The translations under genes and the position numbers were made by a program. 64,000 nucleotides of DNA from Lotus japonicus (Eukaryota > Streptophyta > Magnoliopsida > Fabales > Fabaceae). The stretch spans positions 19,469,802-19,533,801 of the forward strand of contig NC_080041.1 in NCBI RefSeq assembly GCF_012489685.1, read 5' to 3'. The notes below the pieces were generated by a model. It was not told the origin of the DNA. It did not search any database and saw nothing but the letters and a program-made list of their open reading frames with translations. How positions within the stretch are numbered: the first letter of the stretch is position 1; the number at the start of each line of letters is the position of its first letter. Positions 19,328 to 31,775 of this stretch are shown one piece after another.

Positions 19328-19711
19328 TTTTAGAAGACAGTGAAGTGAAAGAAAGGAAAAGATGAGTATGTGTATGATGCAAAGATAAGGACAGTGGGAC
19401 TCACCGGAGTAGGATGTGAAGAGTGGGTAGCGGAAAGGGTGATAAGCGACGGCTCCGGAACGGAAGTGGGCAGAGGGAGTTTGGTAAGCGATTAGGGAAG
19501 TAAAGAGAGGTCTCGGAAAGGGATGACTGTGGGGAAGAAGGGTTTTTATAGGAGAAGGGGGGAAGCTGGAAGGGTGACGCGTGTTGGACGCGTGTGGAAG
19601 GTTGGAAGTCATGATGGTTTTGGGGAGGTGGGTCGCGTGCAATGGGGAGTTACTGCGCACGATGGGACGGTTATGAAAAGTGAAGTGACGGTTCCGGAGA
19701 AAGAGGGAAAT

Positions 19712-20490
19712 TGATGTAACTAACACATCACGTGGGGCAGTCACGTGGGGCAGTTAGGGATTTGAAAGGGTTTTAAAATAAGGGAAAGCGTGAAAAGCCT
19801 CGCCACTGTAAAGATCAAACACCATCGCCTGACAGGTGACACCAACAACAAAGTTCAGTCGCTCGCCGGGGTTACCGCCAGTCAATGATTGAATGATCAG
19901 CACGTGACCCATGCCTGCCACCTTTCCCGCCGGCGAACGATCATACACCTGCTCCAACTTATCGCCAATACGAAGTAATCGCTCTCGCCGCTCGTGGACT
20001 TGTGGACTTGCCAGCTCGGGTTGCTCGTCAAGTCAGTGGACTGGGTAACTGAAAATGCTAGTTTCCTTTTGCTCACGCCATGTTGGCGATATAGTTTACT
20101 TCTCTTTTCTCAAGCCATGTTGGCAGTGCAGATTCCGGTGTACTGTAAGACATATGTAAAAGCATTTAAAAGACACACTTAGCTCTCATACTTCGAGCTC
20201 GGTGTCTTGTGGACTAGTGGACTGGGCGAGCCCCTAGAGGGGCAACGCCCAGCATGTATCCCGCCTCAGCCCTGGCCTTCAGTTGGGCCTTGACCTCGGA
20301 GGCCCAATTGACCCAATAGGTAGTACCCAAGCTCTATAAATAGGAGGTAGTTATCAAGTGTAAGGGACTTTGGCTCATTTGAGGAAATCACGCATGAAAT
20401 TCAGCACTCTCTCTCTCATTCTCATTCTCTCTTAGCACAATCCTCTACCTCTAGGTACTATACCTCTCTTCAATGTTCATTCCAAGAACA
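19712..20490 (+). repeat. 3' LTR of the gypsy element
   Basis: It begins TGATGTAAC directly after a purine-rich tract and ends GAACA, giving 779 bp with TG..CA ends. A TATA box lies at 20335-20342 on the plus strand, which places U3 upstream and about 120 bp of R-U5 downstream. The left border is inferred from the purine tract and TG; the right border is confirmed by the related element at 44091-47048, whose right end stops at the same base. Confidence 0.7.
20335..20342 (+). promoter_or_regulatory. LTR TATA box
   Basis: TATAAATA within GCTCTATAAATAGGAGG, the expected position for the U3 promoter of the element. The same motif is at the matching place in the related LTR at 46263-47048. Confidence 0.6.
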
Positions 20491-20659
20491 GGTAGAGTCC
20501 TATGACTTGGAGAGCTCAACGAGCATCTTGGTGGCCAGTTAGAGGACCTGCATCTTGTTGACGATGGATGGGTCATAGTTTGTGAGGATGACCTCATCAG
20601 ATGAGGTGGAGATTCATCTTGTTCATGCCCTTGGGGCCTAGACTGGTGCCAACATCAAC
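20491..20659. other. Short flank between gypsy LTR and pseudogene
   Basis: Begins with the possible target duplication GGTAG. It may be degraded coding DNA, but no family was recognised. Confidence 0.3.
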
Positions 20660-21080
20660 TGTGTGTTGTCTTTAGTCCCAGACCTAAAGTTATTGAGACT
20701 AAATAATTCATTCTCGAGCTTCTCCCCCGACAACAACTTCATTGCTTTCAACTATGATTTTGATTCCAACAACGACATAAAGATAATCAGATCAACGGCT
20801 CAAAACGACGAACATATGCTTTTACAACACGTGGAGCTCCACAAAGAAGAATGTGATATACACATCAATCAGTCCAATCTCCGAGTTGGCTTCCAAAACG
20901 GTTCAGATTGCAAGAATCGAGTTCGATCCGGCTCATTTAAAGGATGATCAGGATGAGATTCTGCCTATGGTTAAGATTCTCACCGTAGATAACAACATAA
21001 ACAATGCTTTCCCAACATGCTCGTCGGATGGTAAGTTTATCGTGTTTAATTCTAGTAGTGTTACTTCTCTATTGTAACTT
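20660..21080 (+). pseudogene. DPP6 N-terminal/TolB-like protein pseudogene fragment
   Basis: Two overlapping frames together read like part of the plant beta-propeller proteins related to TolB/DPP6. The first, from about 20660, has SSFSPDNNFIAFNYDFDSNN; the second, ending near 21050, has TVQIARIEFDPAHLKDDQDE and then NNAFPTCSSDGKFIVFNSSS. The switch of frame near 20830-20850 and the loss of the rest of the gene after 21050 mark it as a pseudogene. It starts 170 bp after the gypsy element. Family assignment is from memory of the motifs. Confidence 0.55.
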
Positions 21081-23190
21081 CTCCGGCTTGAAAATCAGTA
21101 AAGGCAAGGTTGTAGATGGTTTCAAGAGTGGAAGGGTGAGGGAGAAAGGGGGATGGAAGGAGAGAAAGGGAAAAGAAGGGGAGAGGACAGAGTGGGAGGG
21201 AGACATAAAATAGTTAGTTTGTCAGAAATACCCTTGATGCACTGGTATATCAAAATTTTTTTGTTACACCATAAAACAACCTTGAATAACGATGTTAGAA
21301 TTATTGATGCATCAATACTTAAGAGTTTAATTTTCATAAAAACATGAGTCAAGTCAATGATAAAGCAAAAAATTAACATTTTTACTTTTATAATTTGCGT
21401 TGGCCTAGCCGACGCTAATTCAGCTACGTTAGCGTCAACATTTCTGCCAAGTGAACAACGCCAGCTTATTTGACACTAAGTTATCATCGATCACAAGGCC
21501 GACTCTACTGTGTTTGTGCTGACCTGGTGAGCATCGGCCACAACCTAACATTAAATGACGTTTTGCATCAACCTTTTTCTCATTAGCCTCAGCTTGACCG
21601 AGACTAATAGAGCTTTTTTGTTGGTACATGGGAAAGTAGATTAATAGATCTAATTCTTAAAATTTCCATTTGGTAACTTTTATAATGCAAATAATTCAAT
21701 GAAACTATTTATAAATAACTAGAATACAAAATTTGAGGTAAATTAGCACTTTTATGTTATGATTATTAGTAGTAAGAAAAATAAAGATAAAAAGAGTTGG
21801 TAAAGTGAATAAATTGTGGAGACTAATATTTTCTACGTCATTAACAAGGTCTAATACAATTGGTATTGGTAGGTAGTTAGACTCTTTAAGCATTTAATTT
21901 AGAGTTCGATCATTTTTCTTATTGACAAATGTTAGTTGTTAGTAAATTAGTACAAATTATCCCTCTTCAGGGTTCGAACCCTGACCCTTCACCTGCAATT
22001 ATCCTTAGCTCTATCATGTAAGCTACCCACTCCACTCCTAGAGTTCAATCATTTGACGATGCGTATGGAGAATGATTTGTTGTGAGAGGTCTACCCACTT
22101 GATGTAATCTTTGAGTCTCAATGAGATCAATCTCATGACTACCAGTTGTGGGAATACATTAGGAAAAAAATTCTTCTACAGCCTTACCAAAAGTACAAAT
22201 CTAAACAAAAAGAACTCGCTAATTGCTAAACCATGTATGATATTAATATTTTGGAAAATAATTAGTGAGTCGCATAGTAAAAATACATACGTAAATACCC
22301 CGAATGGGAAATGAAGAGAATTGAAAGAAATATTGGATATTTGGATGTGATATATGATATAAGATGATAAGTAAATAGAGATACAAAGAAAAATTGAATG
22401 TATGAGATGTCTAACTATTTGGGCATCTTACTACCGTTACCGCAATCATTTATCATAAAAGACAATTTCAACCGCTGAAATTCTCAGCAGTAATTGTCAC
22501 GATCCTAATCCAACTATAGTGTACTGCACATCACTGATGGATCCTAATCCACACTATGCAGTGATGGAACTTGGACTTGTGAAACTGTCAGTAATCTTGT
22601 ATATATTTTGTCCTATGTTTGCGGTTATCAAAATGGATAAGAAACACATAATATAATTCCTAAATTTGAGGGTCCTATGAAATTTTCAGCCAAACGAAAA
22701 GTGTCCTAAAAAAGAAGAACTAAATTATGGTTCAACGGCTAACCATTTGTTAGGGGGGAGGTCAAAGAACTTTTCACTTCTGACCATAATTTGGAACCTA
22801 GTTTACCAATTTTCTCTTTTATTCCTTCTTTAGTTTTTCAATTTTATGGATGGTTTCTATGGACTCAGTTAAAAAATCACATTCAATGCAGCATTTTCAA
22901 TTTCCATCATTGATCTAATTAGATTGTTCTTCAGCTAGAACACCATTTACATTAACATATTCCACTTTGTTAGCTTCCTATCCAAAGCCACATTATCTTA
23001 AATGTTTCTTCAATGGGGGTTTCTAACTAACATGTCAATCTCATTTGATGATTACTATGATGATTATCATTACTTGTTTGAATCTGGGAATGGCTAAAAT
23101 GTCCCCCATTTGAGAAAAAAAATACATGCAACCAGGACATTGAATTCTTTGTACCTACCAACATTATACAGAAAAAAAAAAAAAACAAAG
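21081..23190. other. Intergenic, AT-rich; no gene seen
   Basis: Contains an odd GC-richer patch at 21395-21610 with repeated GGCC/GACGCT-type words (for example TTGGCCTAGCCGACGCTAAT) that may be a transposon remnant of unknown type, a tRNA-like SINE fragment at 21968-22041, and the promoter side of the gene starting at 23191. Confidence 0.4.
21968..22041 (-). repeat. tRNA-like (SINE-type) fragment
   Basis: On the minus strand a box-A-like TAGCTTACATGATAGAGC is followed about 30 bp later by a box-B-like GGTTCGAACCC. The B box lies in a perfect 16-bp palindrome, CAGGGTTCGAACCCTG (21968-21983). No cloverleaf with a clean anticodon stem could be drawn, so it is taken as a SINE head or decayed tRNA rather than a tRNA gene. 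Confidence 0.35.
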
Positions 23191-26100
23191 ATGGGTTTGA
23201 ATGCAAAGGACATTCAAATTCGGTTGTTCATAATGCTTCAGGTTTCAGTTGAGAATAGCTACACTTATATGAAAAAGCATCCATTGTTTTGGGGTGCTTT
23301 GTCAATCCTATTCATCATGTATATATTTCTATCTTATATTTACAACTTGGTGGTTTTCTTGTCCCCATATCTTGTGTGCACTGCCATTTTGGTTAGAATC
23401 TTTTGGAGTTCTGAGCAAACACAACTTAAGTATGTCCAGAAGAAGGGTGAGAAGGAAAGGGTTGAACCAAAAAAACAACCAAAGATGTTCAGGAATGAGA
23501 GGCGTGGATTTCTTTACAAATGTCCATCACACAGTGCAACAAGCAGAAGAAGAAATTTCACAAGGAAGAAGTTGGATGTGTATGGTGGTTTAGAGGAAAA
23601 AGCTAAGGATTTATCAGAGGTGTTTCGTAACGAATTCACTAATAGGAACATAGATATGAGAAGAGCTAAGTTTTTTGAGACAGAACTTGACATTTCGGAT
23701 TATAAGTTTTCAGGAAACAAGCTTGAGGCTCCTACACAACAACCATTGTTTTCTGAACCTTCAATGGTGGACTTGGTGACTTGTGATGCTAGTTGTGAGG
23801 AAATAGAGAAAAAGATAGGAAAAAGGGAGGATGAGAAAAAAGCACAAGAGGATGGTAACAAAGAATTTTTAGGGGATGATCAGAAAAATCAAATGGACCT
23901 TGGGGATTGTGAGATGGAGAGAACCAAAAGGCTGGAGAGTCTCATAGCAAGAAGAAGAGCAAGAAAACAATTGAAGATGCAGCTTGAGAAGGGTCTAATA
24001 AATGCAAAAACAATTAAACCAAGCCTAATTGCACCACTTTTCATTACAAGAGTGAACCCTTTTGATTCTCCAAGAGAGTTTGAAGGGATTGATAGCATAG
24101 AAATGCCTGGTTCTGCCCCATCTGCTTTGAGAAGCCCATTTGATATTCCTTATGATCCTTTTGAAGAGAAACCCATTCTCACAGGGGGCAGTTTCAATAT
24201 AGAATTCACAAGCAAGGACTTGCTATTAGAACCTAGACAAGACCCTGATGCTAGGGAGAAAAGGCTGGTATACCCAACAGTTAGAATGCTTCCAGGTCAT
24301 AACCACTTTATTTTCTCCCATACTTTCTTTTACACTCTCACCTCTATAGATTAGGATCCTCTAATGTCAGACAATCTCAAGTGAAACTTTGTGTTCATCT
24401 CTCTCTATATAAATGTCCAAAGGGTTCTGCGTATTTAATACATATGAAGTGAGAGATAGACACAAAATTTCAACATGGGGAACAAGATGAAGTTTCCACA
24501 TAAGAGGATCCTAATCCCTCACGCCTCTGGCTTAGGATCCTCTCATGTCACATGACAATGTCAAGTGAAATACTGTGTCTATTTCTCTCTCTATAAATGC
24601 ACGGATGGCTCTGCCTAAGATAGATAGACATAAAATTTCAACATGAGGGAACATGATCAATTTTCCATGTGAGAGGATCCTAATCCCTCACGTCTTTGGT
24701 TTTATAGTCAAGGAAATTGCACAAAATTTGATAATGAGATTGAATTTATTTTTCTTTTGCAGGTTATGGAAATCATGACATGCCTGAACAATTTATCTCC
24801 AAAGAAAGCAGTGAAAATGAAAAACCTCCTAGACCACCATATGAAGAAGAGGAAACCACACATAAAGAGGATGGGAAATGTAAAACTCATATGGCTGGCC
24901 TGAGAGGTGAAGAAATCCACAATGCTGATGCAGCTAAGTCTAAGTTAGACCATACAAATGACTCAAACTTAATTCTAATAACACCAAATGTCGAAAGTGT
25001 TGTAATTTCAGGGAAGCAAGGATCAAGTGCTTCTTCTAACCCTCAGGAAACTGTCCTTGATTTTCCAATATCTAGTAATAGTGCTACTAACATAAATGAT
25101 TCTTTGTATGAATCTCTTTCAACTCCTGTTGGTAAGAACAAGGAAGAATTGTCTTTTAATGGTAGGAGCATTTGTCACACACCATCATGTTCATTAGCTT
25201 CTGACTTGCAAGTGGAGGTTTCTGAAGTTGGATCATCAAGACTCACATCTGATATTGAGAGTCATGAGTTAATCACAAGCACAGACGGAGAATCATCTAT
25301 AGTGTATGATGATGGGGATGCTGATAAAGATGTTACTTCTGGCAGTGAAGATATGTGGGGAGCATCACTCCATTCAAGAGAAGTACATGGAGCTAGTGAG
25401 CATGATGTTTTAGAAGGAAACAATTGGAGGGATTTTGGTTCACCAATGTCTATCCAAAATGCAGCTGATGTGAGCTCTATGTCCTCAAGGTCTGACATGC
25501 CTGAAGATACTCCAACCCATGCAGTAAGCAGTGATCATAACATCTTTGGTAATATGAAAGATTATGTGAGTGAAAATGGATCAGACAAACCTTCCCCTTC
25601 TTCACATGTGTTATCACGTTGGAAGAGGTTGATGCAATTGATGGATACTCAAGCTAATCATTCACCTAATGCAATAAATTCAGAAAAACTAGAGGCGAGT
25701 AATTTTGGTGCTACTATATCCCTTGCATGAAAAGCTATAATGGTTCAAACCTGTTAAGATTCATATCAACTACAGTTATGCTATTCAAGCACACATATCA
25801 TCAGGGACGGAACCAGGAAAATTTGGTAGAGGGGTGGGGGGGATTGAATATATAAGCAAAATCAACAGTTACTAATTGAAGAATACACAATAAATATTTT
25901 TGGGGGGCTTAAACAGTATCACTGATCACAAAATGGATAATCTAGGAACATCAGGATACCACTCAACCAATGTGTTGAAATCAATGGAAGACAAACACCA
26001 TCGAAAATACATTTTTCTAACACTTTTGTCTGTCTTGGCTTTTACAAATAGTGAACATATTTTATTCACTTACAAGGGAAAGGGACTTTTCTGATTTCAT

Positions 26101-28158
26101 ACTTAAACACTTTTTTTGCCTTGTGCACTTAAAATTTCATTTGTTTACTATGGAAGCTAATTGGTGAGATGAAGTTGATATTTTTTGTTGTCATTTTGAA
26201 AAAGTTATTAATTGTTCAACAGGAATGGAGTAACCAGTCAGAGAATTTACTTCGTAAGGCACCAGTTATTAATGATGTGAATAACCTAGAATCCACTGAG
26301 CAAGATAACACACAAGACACAAGAAGTAATGAAGATAACACATCAGTTGCGCGACAAGAAGCAACTGGTGAAGTCTCCATCAGCTCAAGTTCATCATCAT
26401 CACCAAGGTCTGTATTGCCCATACCACAGAAGAACATGGCAGACCAAGTTTCCTCATCTGCTAACAATCAAGAGATACACCAAGGAGTTCAACAACCTAA
26501 CATGGAAGATATGGTACAAGAAACATTAAATGGTGAAGCTCCACCTTATGACTCCATGCCTCAAAATATTCAGCCTCCAACGGGTGATCCAACTTATAAA
26601 TCACAAAACAATAACTCAAGTCATTCTCAGGTGTGAATTGTGGTTCATTATTTGCTCTTCATATATTTTAAAAAGTTACTCATCATGGACATATCATAGA
26701 TACAATTCAAACCTTCAGGGGCGATTTTGATTTAAATCTCATTAGGCAATATTTTAAATAGGACAAATGGTGTTGTTAGATCTATATAACCAACCCCACC
26801 TAGTGGGAAAAGGCTTTTGTCATTGTTTTTGTTATATTGACACAGACCTTGTTAGGAAGAGCTTACACGAGCTTCTCTTATAGCATAAAAGCTTATGTGA
26901 GCTTACCTTAGCATATGCGCTTATGCAAGTGTTTGAGAGAGCTTATGTAAGTAGCTTATGACATTCATATAATCTGTACTGAGCTTATTTTCTATAACAT
27001 ATTTTGAGTTTATTTCAATAAATTTCACAAATTAGCTTATGAATAAGTGCTTATGTGATCTTAATTTAGTTTCTTACCCAAACACACTCATATTATAGCT
27101 TCATAACAAGTGAGAGGACAATCTAGTCTCATGCAGTCATGCTTAAATGGTTGAGTGCACTGTCAATAGGCTGGAAGGCCAAGGTTTTATATGATTGGTT
27201 TGCATCATATCTTAATAATGTTTGTATATTTGGCAGACACCACAAATCAGAACATCATTTGAACATGCTTAGTTTTCCTTTCCCAACGAACAAAAATAGA
27301 AGAGCTTCAAGTCTTAACTATCATGTATTTTGTGATATTGACCAGGAGCCAAATATTTCTAGCAAGATGAATGGTGAAGAAGTTTGCAGTAAGGAAGATG
27401 AAAATAAGTTGAAAAATGATGAGAACAATGAAGACAAATTTACCCCTCTAAAGGTACAGGATGCTTCAGCTGAACCCCCTGGACTAGAAGGGTTGATTAC
27501 TTCACAGGATATGAAGGAGAAATCTAGAGAATTATTTGATGACAAGGTAACATATGAATATTTTGAACTCAAAAAATGTTAGTAGATTAGACAATACACT
27601 TACAGTATAAATCTTTGCTGTGAAACTGAGCAGGTGCCATTGATTTCTTTAATGCTAGAATCATCCTCAGAAATTCACAGAGAGAATGAAGAAAAATCCC
27701 AAGCGTCAGTGAGAGAGGAGGCTAGCACAGAAAAATTTATCAACGCTGATGAAACAGGCACGAGTTCTGCCAATGATTTTGAAGGAAAACACAATGACTT
27801 GAATGAGAATGAAACCCTACTATCATCATGCATACCAGAAGAGGAAAGGGACAAGTTGAGTGAAAAGAACAAGGAGAATCATTGCTCAGAAGAAGTGAAC
27901 TATTTGCAAAGTGAGTCAAAGCAAGAGGTTAAAGATCATTTAGAGAAGGAAAATTTGGACAAAGATGACATCTCTGAAGATTCTCCACTACCAATGGTCA
28001 CTGAAGTAACCAATAATGCTGAAGATACCATAGGAGAATCTGAAAAGATGAACAAGGATGACGCTACTGACCAAGAATTTAACAAGAATCATGAAACCAT
28101 GGTTTTATCTGAACCAGAAAGAGAAGTTGATCATGTTAGCAACATATCACATGAATGA
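23191..28158 (+). CDS. Plant-specific membrane-anchored acidic protein, unknown function
   Basis: Proposed exons: 23191-24295, 24763-25523, 26223-26630, 27346-27546, 27634-28158, all with GT..AG borders and matching phases; total 3,000 nt, 999 aa. The N-terminus has two hydrophobic segments (about residues 32-55 and 56-71) and then a long charged, low-complexity chain. Conserved-looking blocks are RLESLIARRRARKQLKMQLE near residue 247, PLFITRVNPFDSP near 281, and MPGSAPSALRSPFDIPYDPF near 305. These recall an uncharacterised plant family (Arabidopsis At1g07330/At5g17910-like, from memory). Exon 2 can also be read on to a stop at 25730, giving a shorter protein, so alternative splicing or termination is possible. 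The upstream ATG at 23110 is in frame, but the one at 23191 begins the conserved-looking part. Confidence 0.65.
24351..24700. repeat. Tandem pair of MITE-like units in intron 1
   Basis: Two units of about 150-165 bp, 24351-24514 and 24532-24683, each begin TTAGGATCCTCT and end AGAGGATCCTAA, a terminal inverted repeat of 12 bp. Each is followed by TCCCTCACG. Interiors are alike (CAAGTGAAA, CTCTCTCTATA, AAAATTTCAACATG). The shared flank suggests tandem duplication of one insertion, not two independent hits. Confidence 0.75.
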
Positions 28159-28616
28159 TCAAGAGGATTTTAATGCATCAAATGCAGATAAACCAAATGA
28201 TAGCTCAAAATGAGTAAAATTCTTCTAAAAGTGTCAACAAATTAGGTTGAGAAGGGAAATAGTGGTGATGACAATGAGGACTTGTTGCAGCCAAGGGTCA
28301 CTGAATCAATGATTCCCCAAAAAGAAGCAAAAGAGGGACATGCAGAGGACTCATAAAGTGGTGCACCTTGGCAAGTGTTAGAACCTGCTATTTTTTGGTG
28401 CTGCACACTTCAAAATTAGTTTGAAGAAAAGTGAAGTTGTGTATTAGTTAATTTCCACAATCAAATGGCAGATTGAGTAGGAGTCTGAACTTGCCAAAAT
28501 TAGAGGACTAACATAGAAACTGCAAATACACTAACAAACTTTAAGTGCATGTTTCACTAGATGTTCATAACATCTATTATAATATATAAAAGCTGAGACA
28601 TGTACGATGTTCTATC
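28159..28616. other. 3' flank of the acidic protein gene
   Basis: The first part still looks like degraded coding DNA of the same low-complexity type (GATGACAATGAGGACTTG near 28265) and may be 3' UTR or a lost exon. No other gene was seen. Confidence 0.35.
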
Positions 28617-28907
28617 TGTTAGAATCTATTGCAGTTATGTAAATTATTATAAAAGCTAAGTCAGCATTTTAGTTAGTTGAGTTTCTGTTCATGTGTTCTG
28701 TTATGCTAACTCAGCATTTTAGTTAGTTGAGTTTTTGTTCATGTGTTCTGTTATGCTAACTCAGCATTCTGTTATGCTGAGTTAGGATTCTGTTGTAATT
28801 GTTCAATAGCTTCTAGGTAAAGATTGTACAAGCTATAAATATAGTTTTACTTTGTACTAGCTGATTAAGATGAATATGATAAATTCTGTCTTTATTTAGT
28901 TTCTAAT
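28617..28907 (+). repeat. Ty1/copia-type LTR (5' or solo) with internal duplication
   Basis: Begins TGTTAGAATCTATTGC and is followed at about 28908 by ATGGTACCCAGAGC, close to the copia primer-binding sequence TGGTATCAGAGC complementary to initiator tRNA-Met. A block of about 50 bp (CAGCATTTTAGTTAGTTGAG onward) is present twice in tandem near 28660-28760, and a TATA-like TATAAATATAG lies near 28834. No copia coding region follows, so the element is truncated after the leader (near 29030). Confidence 0.55.
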
Positions 28908-29692
28908 ATGGTACCCAGAGCTCAAGCCTGAAACATTGCTTCCGATCTGTCACACATTTTACCTCCACCTCTGGTGACCGGAGCTCAAGCCAAAACCAAT
29001 GAACACTCTTCTTGTAGGGGGCTCACCCGGGGGATGGCTGTCTCAGCGGAAAATTGGTCATGCAAGCTAAAGTGAAGTCACTTGGATTGATCTCAAAAAA
29101 ACAAATTGAGGGATCAATAGTATCCTGGCGTCCTAATGTTGTATTATGTCATATCATATCATGTATGGTTGTACTTCACAATTGTATACCGGCATCCTAA
29201 TTTTTTCACTTTTTGTGAAGTTTTCACTCTCATAATTATTGCCCGTTATTTTATTTATTTTTAATATTTATTCTTTTATTTGATCATGTAATTCATGAAT
29301 AAAATTGTACATATGTTTTAAATAATATGAATTCATATTTTATTATTTATGCAATAATAATTATGTGCTTTTAATCCACACTTATCATCAAATATACTGA
29401 AATTAGTCAAAGGATTTGAATTTTGTTATGTTCAATATTGTTTAAAATTATATTTTTATTTTATTTTTCAATTTTTATATTTTTATATTTTCATTATAAA
29501 CCAAGCAAGACCACCATTGGTTGTAGGATGTTAGTATAAAAATGGGTGAAAATGAATTGCATAAAAAATGAAGTGCGAACATATCATTGTTGTAGATAAA
29601 TAAAACGAGCAAAATCAAACAACATTTATTTAAACTAATTAGGAAAATGCCACTTGCATGACCAACAATATATAACCACAAATAAACTTGAA
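28908..29692. other. Truncated retroelement leader, then AT-rich DNA
   Basis: About 28908-29030 continues as the leader after the copia LTR. Beyond it only very AT-rich sequence is seen. The GASA gene's 3' UTR should begin near 29692 on the minus strand. Confidence 0.4.
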
Positions 29693-30197
29693 TTATGGGC
29701 ACTTTGGTCCTCCTTCTTGGGTCTTCCAGTTATTGTAGCATGGACATTCTTCCTTATGACCATATGTTCCTGATGGGACACATAAACATTTATTACAACA
29801 TAAGTTACAGTAGGTCAAACAAGCCTTCTTGTATTGAGTGGCTGAGCAACGAACATCGCATGCACCAGGGCATTCTGAAAAACATAATTTAGATTGGTCA
29901 ACAAAATTAATAAATTAAATTAATTTGCGTCAAATTCTCTTATCTACATAAAAATAGAATAAAATTAAAAGCTAGAATTAGTACGATCGGGAGTAAGTGA
30001 TCCTTCACCGCCCGCCTGTAAAGGAAAAAAAACCATATGTTAGTATGATGTCAAGGGAAAGTAAATAGCAATTACATGTTCATTGGTGTAACATGTGATT
30101 GTGAAAGCGTAAGTTAAGAGAGTTCACTTACAGTGACAAGTTGAATGACATAAGTCATGGCAAATATGAGAAGAAATCCATAGATAATTTTAGCCAT
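29693..30197 (-). CDS. GASA/snakin family cysteine-rich secreted peptide, three exons
   Basis: Exons on the minus strand are 30132-30197, 29985-30015 and 29693-29874; all borders are GT..AG and the product is 92 aa. Residues 1 to about 24 form a hydrophobic signal peptide. After a short spacer (AGGEGSLTPDQ) comes the 60-residue GASA domain with all 12 cysteines in the family pattern, including CPGACDVRCS, YCNLCCNKCLCVPSGTYG and a final KCP. Members are exported to the apoplast; they are known as gibberellin-regulated growth regulators and as snakin antimicrobial peptides. The sequence does not show which role applies. The three-exon structure is normal for the family. The reading frame is intact. 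Confidence 0.92.
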
Positions 30198-30287
30198 TAT
30201 GTTTTTGCTGGTCTTTAAGTCTATGAAGCTAGTTAGCCTTATGCTCTCTCTAGCTAGTATATATTCTCTCATGGGTAAGGTCTACCA

Positions 30288-30297
30288 TTTATATATA
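30288..30297 (-). promoter_or_regulatory. TATA box of the GASA gene
   Basis: TATATATAAA on the minus strand, about 90 bp upstream of the ATG at 30197, leaving room for a ~60-nt 5' UTR. Confidence 0.55.
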
Positions 30298-31775
30298 GAT
30301 GCAAATAACAACATGATATATAGGATAAGAGTCTATTATGTTCTTATCATATCTTGTCATTATCCAATTCTTTGACTTATCCTACTCTTATCCTACCATA
30401 ATCACTAAACAGGTCAATGTTATCTCTTACAATAAAAGACTTGTAATAAATGACTTGGTTAAATTGAAAGATTACATTTGATTTTTTCACCCTTTTCTCA
30501 ATGGACAATTTAATTGAGTGAACATCATCGACAGAAACTAGTTGATTTTAAGGAAAATTTCATTTATTTTGAAACTTGAAACATTGTAGGCCCTGTGTTT
30601 ATTTGTTATTTGGTGGTCAAGATATGATAAGAACATGATATAATAAAGAGTTGGATAAAGGTAGAACATGAAAAGAGCATAATAAACTCTTATCATATTT
30701 TGTGTTTAACCTGAGCAGGATATTGATAGGATATGATATAAACAATGAAAAATGTATTAAATTTTCTTTTGATTAAAAGATACATAAAAAAATTTAAAAA
30801 TTAATTTTCTAAACTAACTTTAAAAAAAGTGATTATTTTATTAAATTTATTTTTTTTAACATTTTTGTAAATGAGCCTATGTTTTAAAATTAACGAAAAT
30901 TAAATTTTAATTAATTAGTATATTTTAATTTTTTTTCAAGGGAGCCTATTTTAATAAAAAAATAAATAGTCAACCGATTGGTTTTAACTTTGTAGTGTAA
31001 AGTAAAAAAAACAATAAAATTTATTAAATTAAAAAATATAATTAAAAATTTCAAAAGTGCTTTATATTTAAATTATAAATTATTATATATGTAGAGAAAT
31101 AATTTTAAATAATATAAAATTAGTCTATATTTACTATTAACATATCCTATTTTTAAGTGAATAGTCTGTTATTCAATTGCTAGTGAATAATTGTTTTATT
31201 TATTTTTATGATAATAAAACAAGTAGTAAATTCAATTAAAATAATAAGTGTTAGCAAGTGATAATGATAATTTAATTATTTTATGTGATTAAATTAAATA
31301 ATATCACAGTTAAAAATTTATATCATATTTTAATTAAATTTACGAGTAACTAAATAATTTTAACTCGGCAAAAAAACTTTACTTGATAAATAATAAAATT
31401 AATATATTATTAAAATTAAAATTTTTATATTTATTAATTAATAATAATATAAATTATATAAAATATAAATTTTGAAATAATTGAATTTTTGGAAAAAAAG
31501 AATAGAAGAATGTTATCCTTTTAGGATAATTCTAGCCCAGATCTCTCTCGAGATAACTTTTACTCCTGATAAGCATCATTTGATAATGACACGATTGCCT
31601 TATTCTAACCAACAACAAATTAGAGCAAGATACGATTGCAGTATAATATCTTGTTTGTTTATCCTGTCCACCAAACAGGTGCTGAAGGCTATAACGTCGG
31701 AAAATTATTCGTGGGTATGGTGAAACCATGCTTTGCCATTAACACCTATATCTTTCTATAATCAATGGCACTCAT
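30298..31775. other. Extremely AT-rich intergenic DNA
   Basis: No gene was seen. A 17-bp inverted pair, GTTCTTATCATATCTTG near 30343 and CAAGATATGATAAGAAC near 30619, and related words around 30690-30730 hint at a small decayed foldback element. The region 30740-31480 is almost pure A/T. Confidence 0.45.

Larger units (their letters stand above)
11556..20490 (+). mobile_element. Ty3/gypsy retrotransposon, Tat-type, 5'-truncated, with antisense gene
   Basis: Order on the plus strand: end of gag, protease, reverse transcriptase, RNase H, second RNase H, integrase (11574-15794); a 0.9-kb spacer; a gene on the opposite strand (16731-19327); a purine tract (AGAAAGAGGGAAA) at about 19699-19711; and an LTR ending CA at 20490. 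The extra RNase H and an antisense gene between pol and the 3' LTR are known for the Tat/Grande group. There is no 5' LTR, primer-binding site or front part of gag. The five bases GGTAG precede the first gag-like codon (11551-11555) and also follow the LTR (20491-20495), which may be a target-site duplication of an element integrated in truncated form. Confidence 0.85.
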
